Of a DNA stretch of 64,000 nt, positions 1 through 10,429 are shown piece by piece. Positions within the stretch are counted from its first letter, which is position 1. Each line of letters opens with the position of its first letter. The position numbers were made by a program, and so were the translations under genes. Under the pieces are notes generated by a model. The model was not told the origin of the DNA. It searched no databases and worked only from the letters and a program-made list of their open reading frames with translations. This DNA is from Morchella semilibera (taxonomy: Eukaryota > Ascomycota > Pezizomycetes > Pezizales > Morchellaceae): positions 930,001-994,000 of the forward strand of contig WBVU01000015.1 of assembly GCA_009192285.1 (NCBI GenBank), in the 5' to 3' direction.

Positions 1-3000
1 TCGGGTCTAGCCTGCAATCGAAGCAGAGCTCTAGGACACTCGACTCCAGCGACACTGATGTGCAGCGGGATGCTGCTGTTGTGAAAAGGAGCAGGAAGAG
101 AAACTTCAGCGAGACTAAATCGGCATATTTTGAGGATGATGAAATCGAGCCAAACCTTAACCTCGATGCCGTTGCGGAAGTTGGAGATGGGCTAGGAGCA
201 GCAGCAGAAGTTTCCACTTGCGAGAGCAAAAGGGTTTGCGTGGGTATCCAGGTACCATACTTGGTATATCCAAGATCTCAGTTCGAGGGATATGAGCCCG
301 AGTTACCTAGAGAGAGGGAGAGGATTGTTATTCAGGACTTCCAGGTATGATTATGAGGGAACTTAATGTCAGTCATTCTGCTAACATACGCTGCAGAAGA
401 ACGAGCAAAGGAGTGATGGGGAAGACTCTGACGATCCGGACTTTTTTCATCACTACCTCCTGGAAGATTTTTCTATTTATCATCCACTCAATGACAAGCG
501 TCTGAGCGGGGAACACACCTGCCTTTCCAACATATGCACCCGAGGAGGGTTTGATCTTCTCTTTGATGGAATCCTATCCGACGGGCAGCGGCGGCGCTAC
601 GTGGAAAAGATTCCCTTCAAAGTTTTATCCGTAGGAAATTATACCGACTTGACAAAGCACGATGTATCATCGAGTTTATGGATACAGTCTGCGTACAACT
701 CCAATAGCAACATTTGGTATGAGCTGGGTACTCCATCAAAAGCTTACGAAAAGTATTGGACACCCTTCGTGTGGCTAGCCAATTTCGGCAAACACTTTGT
801 GTACGTCATCCCCCCTTGCTTTCGTCTGAAGTCTATCTTACTGACGGGGACCGTGCACGTATCAGAGACTACCTTAACGAGCACGAGTTTGTAGTGCTCC
901 TGGATTTCAGGATCAAGTTCTCTAAGTGGATAAAAACACTTCATGCAGGGAACGAAAGCTTCGATCGCTGGTACAATGAATATGGAAAAGATGATTTCCG
1001 GCAGGCTGTAGCAGTCCACCGGGACTGGCTGTGGAATCAAACATGCTGCTACTCACAAGATCTTTCCGGTAGACACGTCTGGAATGAGGTACTTCATCTT
1101 ACGTCCGTCAAGCAGGCGCCAGGGACCTGGATAGAAAAAACTGTTGTTACGCCTTATGTGCATCAATGTTTCGAACATATGTTTGGCGACAAGATGATGA
1201 TCGTTAAATCTCCAGAGAAGAGGGATACACCTGCGAAGTTTGTGGGCGTTCAAATCCCAAGCCCCAAGAGAGCAAGGCGTGATCACGATGGGAACCTTGT
1301 CAAGGAGGACTCCGTACAAATCAGTGTTGGAGATGTCGTTGCTATTCAGAAAGACGAAGGGACAGAATGGCAGAGCACAAGCAATACCTGGTATGCCTAC
1401 GTCCAATCCATTCAGTACCACAAAAAAGACCCCACAAAGCCCCATGCGTTGGATGTTATCTGGCTATATGCCCCTTCTGATACAACCCTTGCAAAAGAAA
1501 GGTACCCTTATAAAAACGAGGTGAGAGAAACCCCCCTCCAAGATCCGCGCACAGGTGGTGTTCTATTGGCTAATTGATACAGCTCTTCTTCTCAGACCAC
1601 TGCAACTGTAGTGAAGACAAGCTGTTCGCCAGTGATGTCCTCACTACGCTCGCGGTAAGGTTCTTCGAAGGACCCAATGATGGGGAAGAGTTCTTCATCC
1701 GTCAGAAATATCGTAGCGGTGACCCTGCATTCTTGACATTAACCAAAGATGACCTCGATGGGTGCAGGCACAAGAAGATACTGAAATCCCCATATCAGAC
1801 CATTGTCTCGCAGTACCAATTAGGGGATACCGTTCTCGTTGGAGCAGTCCTTGATGGGAAGGACATCCTAGAACCAGTTGAAATCTGCTATTTTGACGAT
1901 GCCGAAAGCGAAGTTCATGTCAGGGTCCTGGGACGTCGTAGTACGCTTGAAGATGCGAGTAAGGCTCGGTCAAATGAGCTCCTGTACACCGATAAAACGG
2001 TGTCTATTAATCCACAGTTCATTCATAGACGCTGTCATGTACGCTTTTTTCTTGAGCAGGATGTGAAGTTAGGGAAAATTCCACCCCCGTACGACCGTAA
2101 CGGCACTGGTGATTGCTTTTTCATATCTTCGTATATGTACGGCCCGGAAAGTGATAATAATGAGTCAGCAACAACAACAACAACAAGCCCAGTCGGTTCT
2201 CGGGGTATCCAAGCCTTCGAGCCAGGAAAGTTCCCCGGCTCGCTGCGTCAAGGGTTTGATCCGGATGTTCCACCTAGTCTTCCAATCCTTAATGGGCTGG
2301 ACTTATTTTGTGGAGGGGGAAACTTTGGGAGGGGTATTGAGGAAGGTGGTGCGGTCAATATGAAATGGGCGGTCGACATTGACGTACCTGCTATTCACAC
2401 ATACGGGGCGAACCTGCGAACACCAGATGAGACTGCTCTCTACTTAGGGAGCATTAACAATTATTTGCGTGATGCAATTCTAGGAAAAGCAAGTTATACT
2501 ATTGCTGGATCTGTAAGGACTCCAATCTCCTTTATTCTTGCTTATCGAACGTACCTTATTTCTAACACAACGTAGGGAGAAGTTGGCTTTATTAGTGCAG
2601 GGTCACCTTGTCAAGGTTTCTCTAACGCAAACCGTAACAAGTTCAGCGAGAAATCACTGCGCAACTGCTCACTCGTGGCCTCAGTGGCCACCGCTGTAGA
2701 TTTCTACCGGCCCCAATACGCACTTCTGGAGAATGTCCACGGCATGGCTGCTACCCGCATCATGCCAGACAAACGTGAAATCAACGTCTTCTCGCAGCTC
2801 CTGTGCTGTCTCGTAGGCATGGGATACCAATGCCAGCAGTTTACACTCGATGCCTGGTCGTTCGGCAGCCCGCAATCCCGCACCCGCCTCTTCCTTAGCA
2901 TTGCCGCCCCCGGGCGGAGGCTCCCACCCCGCCCCCCTCGGAGCCACGAGCACCCCTCGGCAATTCGTGATCTCTCCCTATTCAAGGCTCCCAACGGTCT

Positions 3001-3604
3001 GAAGTTTGGTGGCAGAGAGCTTGTCGGACCATGCACATACCCAGCCCCCACCTCTAGAGGCGCCCTTGACGACCTCCCCTACCTGGGTAATAACCACGTT
3101 GGAATCTGTATCTCCCACCCAGACCACCGTATCTCTCGTGTCGAGGCCTACAGAACCCGCACGATCATGGCCCACGTCCCCAAGCACGGCATCAGCGTAC
3201 ACCAGAACTCGTGGCGTGCCGCCATGAAGGCTGGACGCATGCCGAAGGGCTGCGGCTACGAAAAGTCAATTTCCGAGTATAAGGTTCGCGACGGGTGTAA
3301 GACATGGTCCCGCATCATGGGTGATAGCCTCTGCAGGACTATTACTACTACATTGACTCCACAGTGCTCGTACACAGGGCAGTGGGTGCACTACGACCAG
3401 GATCGCCTCGTCACAATCTTGGAGGCGAGACGTGCACAGAGCTTCCCGGATGATGAGGTCCTGTTGGGCAATGCGTCACAGGCGTTCAAGATTGTCGGGA
3501 ATAGTGTTGCGAGGAGTGTAGCGTTGGCATGGGGTCTCGCTATCAGGTATGCATACTTTAATGAGATCATTGAAGATGAGTTGCCGGCGGATGATTGGGC
3601 ATAG
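1..3604 (+). CDS. dim-2: DNA (cytosine-5)-methyltransferase, DIM-2/Masc2 type, 5'-truncated by window edge
   Basis: Transfers methyl groups from SAM to cytosine in nuclear DNA; in fungi this family silences transposons. Exons as read: <3-344, 397-1520, 1583-2512, 2576-3604; introns of 52, 62 and 63 bp have GT/AG ends and CTAAC-like branch points. The frame is open to the first base, so the start lies upstream; about 1,140 residues are visible. Order: acidic N-terminal part, RFTS-like domain (about 570-1110), first BAH (about 1310-1640), second BAH (about 1820-2110), catalytic domain. Motif I LDLFCGGGNFG is near 2297, motif IV SPCQGFS near 2603 (catalytic Cys codon 2609-2611), ENV near 2730, QSRTRLF near 2875 and GNSVA near 3497. 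Two BAH domains plus this motif I favour DIM-2 over the RID/Masc1 group. The frame breaks once, at a run of six C (810-815); one more base would mend it, so an assembly indel or a real mutation is possible. Confidence 0.9.
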
Positions 3605-4915
3605 CCCCCCACCCCCCACTTTAAAATTATAATGCTTTTCAGCGACTAGAGCGGCCTCGTTTGATTGAAGGTATTCTAGAAGTAAACAATATTGGAACTC
3701 CGTTTTAACTCCCTCTCTGCCCCCCCTTTTCAATACCACTACTCCTTTTAGTTACACGATGTCTTCCTTCTATCACGGATTGTCACTCGCTATTATTTCC
3801 CTGCCCCCCCGTATTTCATGTCCACAGTTGGGTCGGTTACCATTACCTGTCAATATCTACAGACGGGCTAGAGCAAGCGTTCACGCATGTCATTGGGAGT
3901 CGAATACTCGGAGTTGAGTTTTTTTTTTTTTTTTTTTTCTTCCTTTTTTTCTCTAACGGTTCCTTTAAAGTACTATGTTCTCCTATACACTATCTTTCGC
4001 TCCGTTATACTCCATCCTGCTTTTTGTTTCCCGTGGTATTCCCATATTTCTTGTATTTTTTTTTGGCTTGAATGATAAGATGAATGTCTTAATCTGACCC
4101 CAATATATCCAAAAAAATTACTTCGGGTTACTAAATATCCCTTGTTGGATGTGTCCCTAGGCCAAACAGTCGATACTGCTATCGCGAATTTTCTTGTGGT
4201 AACGGTTGCCATGTAACAACAACATCATGTAATTGCATGTTTCTTCTCTGCATGTTGCAAGGTTGTCGCCTTGAAGCAGTATGAGGATGCGGAGGATACT
4301 ACACACCAACATGCAAAGCCAGAGATGAGGTGATATTAATCATTGGCTCTTTGTGTTGCAACCTGCGACGATAACAAATTGTAACACGAGTGACATAATA
4401 CAGAGGCAACAATGCCAACCAACCCCACACAGTGGTACATGCAGAACAGAGCACAGCACGTCGCAGACCTCATGATCTCTACATGATTGTTATAGTTGCT
4501 GTTGAAGGGCTTTGTCTACTTTAGGGCACAGATGGGGGGAGCACGGCATTGTTTGGTTATGCACAAGGAGATGGCTGGGGGAGGACAAAGACAAGTAGAT
4601 ACATGTACACAGGTATGCGCGCGGGATGTTAGGTTCCAGTGGGGATTTATGTGGGGAGAGAGGATGCAGACACCTCCCTGTTCCATACTGGTCTGTATGG
4701 CTGAAGCAAAGGGAGAGAGTTAGAGAAGGGGGGGGGGGGTCGACTGGGCAAAAAAGCCCACCCGTCTTCTCCTCCAATCTCTAGAGAGCATGTAAGCAAG
4801 GCGAAAGGTGTAATAATAGAAGGAAAGAGTAATTCAAATAGCTAAATATGTATTATTTTACTTGATCATGTGATTTTGGTTTTTTTTTTTGTTTTAAAAA
4901 AAGGATACATAACTT
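3605..4915. other. Intergenic, nothing recognised
   Basis: Convergent 3' flank between the methyltransferase and the SURF6-like gene. It holds T-rich runs (about 3919-3955), a G run near 4730 and one TACATGTA palindrome (4600-4607). No frame here looks like a gene. Confidence 0.6.
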
Positions 4916-6282
4916 TTATTTCCTTCCCTTCTTACCGCTGCCACCCTTTCCAGCCTTTATACTCCCCTCGAAGCCCGGCCGGCCCTTTTTCGGCCCGGCT
5001 TTCTTCTTCGCCTTCTCGTTCTCTTTCGCATTCTCTTTCACCTTCACCTTCACCTTCTCCCCCCCTGACGGCGTCGGCGCCCCAGACCCCGGCGCCCCAG
5101 ACCCCGACGCTGGAGTCACTACCGCCGCAGGCCCCGGCGCAGTTGCCGCCGCCGGGGGCGTAAACCCTGGCACCGGCGTCCCCCGTACCGGTGTTCCTGG
5201 CACTGGCGTCCCCACCACCACCTCCCCACTCCCTACCACCGCCTTTCCCCGCTTCTTCATCCTCATCTCCTTCTTACGCTCCTTCCTCGCTTGTGCCTCC
5301 TCCTTTCTTCGTGCGGCCATAAGCTCGTTGCGGTTGCGTGCGGGGGTACCGTCTGGACTATCGGCGTTACGTTGTGCGCGCAGCTGCTGGATGCGCGCCT
5401 CTAGGCGGGCCTTCTGCTCGAGGCGTTTTTCGGGGGAGATGCTGGTGGGGGTGGTGGGTTTAGGTGTGCTGGGTGCCATGACGGAGGAGTGGGCAGGGGA
5501 GGGCGGTGGGTGGAGTGCGGTCAGGTCCGTGCTGAAGGTGAAGCCAGAAAGGTGGATTTCTTCCGCATCGCCGTCGGGGTCGTCGGAGTCTGCGGCGTCC
5601 GGCCCCTCCTTGGCGGCGGGTGCGGCAAAGGGATTCTGTTTTTTACCGCCTTTGGCAACGGCAGTCTTAGGTGTTTCTGCTGCTGCGGCCTTTGCGGCGG
5701 CCTTTGCGTCCTTCTTCTGCTGCTTCTTCTGGCGCTTTGTCGGGTGTTCTACGGCCTCCTCGGCGGCGCTGCTATTACCCTCGCGGACTTCAAGAACGGT
5801 TTTTGCGTCGCCTTTTAACGGCGAGGTGGTGGCTTCAAGTTTTAGATTGTGCCGGCCAAATTCGGAGGTTGCAATGATGGCGTCGGGGTCGAGTTTGGCT
5901 TTTTTGGCGCGCTGCGATTCTTCTTTGGTTTGTTTGCGCTTGTTCCATTGAGTCTATTGGTAGGTTAACTATAGTACGGGGGAGAGAGGCGGAGTGGAGT
6001 GGAGTAGGGCGGGTAGAGTAGAGCAGCAGTGTAGGGAATATATAATACAGATTAATTTGGGGGGGGGGGGGCACATACGCTCCCATCGCCTACGCTAAAG
6101 TAGTTCTTTGCGGGGATGAGATTGAGCAGCTGCGTGAAAGCCTCCGAGTGTCTGCGTATCCGCTCCTATATAGACGAAATATAATATATAAGCTTTTTTT
6201 TTTTTTCACCCCGCATAATTTCTGATGATTATAGGGATACCTCTAGGTCTGCTGCGGTGGTGGTGGTGGTGAGGGATGTCAT
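4916..6282 (-). CDS. rrp14: SURF6/Rrp14-like nucleolar ribosome-biogenesis protein lacking the usual C-terminal core
   Basis: SURF6/Rrp14 proteins work in the nucleolus on pre-rRNA processing. Minus-strand exons: 6282-6241 (14 codons), 6165-6079, 5953-4916; introns of 75 and 125 bp; total 388 residues with no internal stop. The start was chosen because exon 1 joins in phase to ERIRRHSEAFTQLLNLIPA, the typical Rrp14 N-terminal helix. Exon 3 opens with TQWNKRKQTKEESQRAKKAK and then a basic, Ala/Lys-rich linker. From about 5400 comes the SURF6 signature (RLEARIQQLRAQR ... DGTPARNRNELMAARRKEE). The family normally continues with a well conserved block of about 150 residues; here a Gly/Pro/Val-rich low-complexity stretch leads straight to the family-like tail RPGFEGS plus a Lys/Gly end. 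The protein is shorter than yeast Rrp14 (434). Identity is well supported at both ends; function of this copy is uncertain. Confidence 0.75.
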
Positions 6283-6798
6283 TTCCTCTGTTCGTGGGGG
6301 GTTTGGAGCGAGGATTGGTGTGAGTGTGAGTGCGAGTGTGAGTGCAGGTGTGAGGAATTAGAGAATGAGTATCATACAGACTACAGATAAGCAGTATGTT
6401 GTTGTTGCATGTAGCAGGCACATGTGTATATGTGGGTATGCATGAAGTACATGTGTGCATTGAAGGGGAAATGGCAGCGAGTGCCAAGCGTGGGGCTACA
6501 TGTAGTTATTGAGCTTAGCCGTGTTGGGAATAGGACTGGGGGAGAGGTGGTAATGATTGCAGATACATGAACTACCGATGCCATTCACTTAGACCATACA
6601 TGCATACATGCAGTAGTCACTTTACTCTGACAGCCCCGGGAATAAGCTTATCCTCGTAGTAGTTACTCTCCAAAGTGATTGAAGCCACAATCTCGCAACT
6701 CACAAAGAAAAACCTGTTATCATGTTCCCATACCATCATTAATTGAAAATTAGGAAAGAAAAAAAAAAGAAAAAGAAAGAAAGAAGAAAAAACCAAAG
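6283..6798. other. Short intergenic stretch
   Basis: Lies between the 3' end of the isoaspartate methyltransferase and the start of the SURF6-like gene, both on the minus strand, so it should hold the SURF6 promoter and the upstream terminator. It contains GT-rich simple sequence (6310-6355) and one TACATGTA (6497-6504). Confidence 0.5.
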
Positions 6799-8094
6799 CT
6801 ACACCTCATCCTTATACACCTTCGCGTCCGTCAGCGGGACATACATAACTCCATACTGCTTCTCCCTCTTCACCTGCCCGTCTTTGTCCTTCTCAACCAC
6901 CCATATATATTGCCCCGCGAAGCCATTATCGACTGGTATGAACATCCTACCACACCACACCCTCATTAGCCACCCACCCTCATTTCTGGGGGGGGGGGGG
7001 GCATGGCAGCAAAAACTTACTTTCCGGGCGAATTCAGCTGCTCAATTAGATTCGGATGGATCTCCGTCGCTGCGGCGCCAACATGGATTGCATCGTATGG
7101 GCCTATCCTCCTCCCCCCGCTGGGCTTTAGCACACATACCCGGAACCCAGCATCTGGAAAGAGATGGAGATGGATGGATGGGGGGACGCACCGCCTTCGA
7201 CCCAACCAAGTCTACCGTCAGCCTTGACGATCTTGATTGTACCATCGTCGAGCATCTTTGCGTGCACGGGGTCTTTGCGCAAATTCTTAATTCCCATGTC
7301 GCAGAGCTGCTGTATGTGTTCAACACCGATGACCTGTCCGCCGGGGGCAACCTGAGGGTTTATTATTTTTAGCTACAGGCTCATGGAAGCTATGAATTGG
7401 ATTGGATTGCTAGCCAAGAGAAATGGGTAGAGAGAGGGCGACCAACGAGGTGCGCGAATACGGCGGTCAGGTACCCACTGCCGCTGCCAATGTCGAGGAC
7501 CTTCTTTCCGGGCCCAATCAGCGGGAGGAGGGCTTCGGCGGCCTGTGAGGGCGGAGGTGTTAGTACCGTATAGAGCTAGGCTTATGGTGTGATCCCGCCT
7601 ATTCCCATTCCTCGCGATAGTAAAAAGAGGGAGCGAGTAAACATACATTTGCATGTATATGCGGTGCTACATTCTCCGTCCGTAGCACTTGCTGTTAGCA
7701 ATAATCCCAGAATATAGAATCTACAGTTTACAGTCCCATGTCCCACCGAACCTCCCCAAAACACCTAAAATACCCCCCAAAACACCCCCCCCCCCCCGCA
7801 ACCCCCGCAGAAAAACACAGCGGGTAGCAGAGGTAAAACAAACCCGATATAGTCGCATCATACCCAATCCTCTGTGGCGAGTCTTCGTATGGACTGATGG
7901 GGCTGAAATGCGCTCTATCGACCTACGTTCCCCGTTCAGTCCTGGGCCTCACAGACTAGCTATGGAGAGACAAGCAAGATGGATATAGGTACGTTCTGGA
8001 GCGCCGACTTGACGAGTGGGCTCTTGACAAGGCCGTGGCGCCAGAGATTTGCGATGAGGCCCTCGTTTGTGGTGGAAGAGCAGCGCCAGGACAT
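6799..8094 (-). CDS. pcm: Protein-L-isoaspartate O-methyltransferase (EC 2.1.1.77)
   Basis: Repairs age-damaged proteins by methylating L-isoaspartyl residues with SAM. Seven minus-strand exons: 8094-7993, 7922-7844, 7666-7647, 7542-7447, 7351-7192, 7102-7021, 6946-6799. They sum to 687 nt and give 228 residues, the family's normal length, with no stop. Motifs in order: MSWRCSSTTNEGLIANLWRH start; VDRAHFSP; PYEDSPQRIGYDATISAPHI; SAM-binding motif I VLDIGSGSGYLTAVFAHL (exon 4); GVEHIQQL; DGRLGW; PYDAIHVGAAA (exon 6); the final YGVMYVPLTD. The third exon is only 20 nt and carries the conserved APHIHA block. The exon 4 donor is GTTGGT, a weak consensus. Introns are 68-104 bp, so more than 40% of the locus is intron. 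Confidence 0.92.
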
Positions 8095-8482
8095 TATTGC
8101 GAGCTGGGTGTGAATAAACAAGTTAATTGTGAGAGCTGGGATGGGAGAGTGAGAGTATTGAGGTGCGTGTGTTGGAGAGAGCCAGTATAGATCTGGGGCT
8201 GGGTGTGTATTATAGCTAGCTAGCTGGGCAGGTATGCAGATGGACAGAGAGCTCCACGATATTGATTACCAGTGGGTAAGTTGTATGTATGCAAGTAGCC
8301 TGCCGGCGGCGGCGGGGTAGGACATATATTAATACCCTAGTAATCTATTAACACTCCCAAGCTTAAGTGCCGCAACCACCGTCATTGTTGCACCATCTGG
8401 GAGGTGGGAGGTGGGAGATGATATGGATGCGCGCTGGGATTAATTAGGTGCACTTACACAGGACGCGCACATTCTGTCGGTA

Positions 8483-8593
8483 TCGCTATCCACCATAAGA
8501 ACCTGAAAACGCAGGCGCCAACATTTGTATGGCCAAGGCGATTCTCCATACAAATTATCCCTGTCTTTGTCAGGTTCTTATGGTGGATAGCGA
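8483..8593. repeat. 111-bp MITE-like element with perfect 24-bp terminal inverted repeats
   Basis: 8483-8506 is the exact reverse complement of 8570-8593 (outer end TCGCTATCCACCATAAGAAC). The 63-bp middle has no coding potential. Both sides are flanked by GTA (8480-8482 and 8594-8596), a possible 3-bp target duplication. Size, terminal repeats and non-coding core fit a miniature inverted-repeat element; family not identified. Confidence 0.6.
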
Positions 8594-8703
8594 GTAGGTT
8601 CAATTATATACGATATCAAGGACCCTCTCTATGCGATGTGGTACATGTAGGTACAGTACGTACTATATGTACCTACACCTAGCTGCATACTAGGTGGAGG
8701 GTT

Positions 8704-8790
8704 AGAACCAGAATATGCAATGTGATTATTCCTATGGCAGAGCGGCGCCACTCCATACAAATAATCCCTGTCTCTTCACTTGGTTCTTGG
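8704..8790. repeat. Decayed relative of the 8483-8593 element
   Basis: The segment around 8752-8787 shares CCATACAAATAATCCCTGTC and a following GGTTCTTxGG with the right half of the neighbouring element, and GGTTAGAACC near 8701 resembles the opposite end. The terminal repeats are no longer perfect. Confidence 0.4.
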
Positions 8791-9246
8791 TTTGATTCAA
8801 AATTGCTGATAAGACAATAGTTATTTCCCAAATTACATGTCTTTGCTCTCGCACGGAGAAGAAAAATCTTTTTTTATAATACAGGTATATTCTGCCACAG
8901 CTAGCTCAGAATGTCTACGTAACAGAGCTTGAAATATGTAAGGAGGTCAAGAGATGTGGAGAGGGGAAATGCTTGTATAGCAGCAAAGAGGTACTCAGCC
9001 AGGAATAAAGGAGTAGAAGAGTGAAGAAGGGGAAAACAGCTACGAAACTAGGGCAAAACTATACCAACCCAAACCCAACCTAAAACCCAGACTGCACCAA
9101 AAAAGAAAAAAAAAAAAAAAAAAAGCCGCGCCCAGGAATAGCCTAAATACATGGAGTAAGGAAGTCCGGTGAATAATACCTCGGGTTATCCCCTCTATGC
9201 TTGTTTACAAATAAGACTGGAAGAAATTCAAGAAGCCTGAGAAAGT

Positions 9247-10429
9247 CTATACTGCTCTTGCAGAGTCCTCGTTCTCGGCAATGATGGCCGTGCCAAGCCC
9301 ACGATCTGGACTTGACAGCACCACTTGCTCCATTTGACGGGCCTGCAGAAAATTTCGTACCGATCTAATGAGGATAAACCATCCAAAGATCATCAAGATG
9401 TAACTTAAATACTCATTCTTGCCAATGGTGTCACTAGCACCAGTGTCAGCCATGTCCTGTGGGCTTAAATCGTATGAGTTCGGTGACTGAGGCTCGGTCT
9501 CGGTTGGCGGGGGGGTTCCACTAAAATCATCACTCCGGGAGCGCATGTAGAACCCATATTGGATCAGTGTAATACCCAAACCTGCGCGTGAACCATTCTT
9601 GGCCGCATGGGTTGTATGAAGTAGGTATGTGAGCAAGAACCCGACGAATTGAAACGACATTGAAACTGAAGCAAGGTTAGTTAGCCCGTGCTGGGTGATA
9701 AAGACGAGAAGATTACATACTCATAGCGTTCCAAATAAAGGCAAATACAGAGCCTACAGGCAATCCATCGATAAAGACCTCGTCAGTTGCCATTCCAGGA
9801 GCAAGGATAGTGGTTTCCCAATACGGGGGAGTAGCATCGGCGGCAGCTTGTTCATATGTCTAAAAACACAAATCGTCAGTTGATTCTAAAAGCTCCTGTC
9901 TGTATGATCTTTGCCCAGGTGGAACCTACAGGTGGGTGCTCCTCAACCTTCTCCCCGGCCGTAGGTTTGGCGCTGATATTAGCAAACACTCCATCTGTTT
10001 GTCCACCCCCAAATATTCTCCCACCTGGCATCCCTCCAGCTGCCGAGCCACCCTGTGCGGTGCTCGATGTTGTCGAGACTAAAGGTATTGATTCTCGGAA
10101 ATTTGCATTCTGCGACCCGCGCACATTTCTCATATCGTCATCGTCATCGCTTGGGCTATCAAACGTGTCCGAGAGTTCAGTATTTGGTTCTGATGTTTCC
10201 AGAAATGACTGAAATGAGGGAGGTGAGGAGTTCGGAATCGATGTGACAGAACGAGTTGATGAGGCGTTGGTCCGAGAGCTCGTTATGTTGCCATGGATGT
10301 CGAGATCCTCATCTTCGTGAGCAATCTAGCGGATGAGGTGCGTTGTTAGTAAAAGTAAGACGCGCATGCCCGCAACTCAAGAGCATATGATCTCAGGGGG
10401 GTGCTTACTCTCTCATATCTAGGACCCAT
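9247..10429 (-). CDS. bsd2: Bsd2/Ndfip-type membrane adaptor of the Rsp5 ubiquitin ligase
   Basis: Bsd2 proteins sit in Golgi/endosomal membranes and bring the HECT ligase Rsp5 to membrane cargo such as metal transporters. Minus-strand exons: 10429-10409 (MGPRYER), 10325-9930, 9859-9721, 9665-9247; introns of 83, 70 and 55 bp; 324 residues. The first 140 residues are Ser/Asp-rich and cytosolic. A PY motif PPTY is split by an intron (PP ends exon 2, TY starts exon 3), followed by EQAAADATPPYWETTILAPG. Then come the family's membrane segments: about GLPVGSVFAFIWNAMI, SMSFQFVGFLLTYLL with HTTHAAKNGSRAGLG, and a last segment YLSYILMIFGWFILI near the C-terminus. A 30-residue polar insert (9440-9540) separates the last two. 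Start chosen for the conserved RYER N-terminus and clean splicing. Confidence 0.88.

Larger units (their letters stand above)
8095..9246. other. Intergenic with two small inverted-repeat elements
   Basis: Separates the 5' end of the isoaspartate methyltransferase gene from the 3' end of the Bsd2-like gene. It contains the hairpin-type element at 8483-8593, a decayed relative at 8704-8790, a TACATGTA (8642-8649) and an A run (9100-9124). No protein-coding signal seen. Confidence 0.6.
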
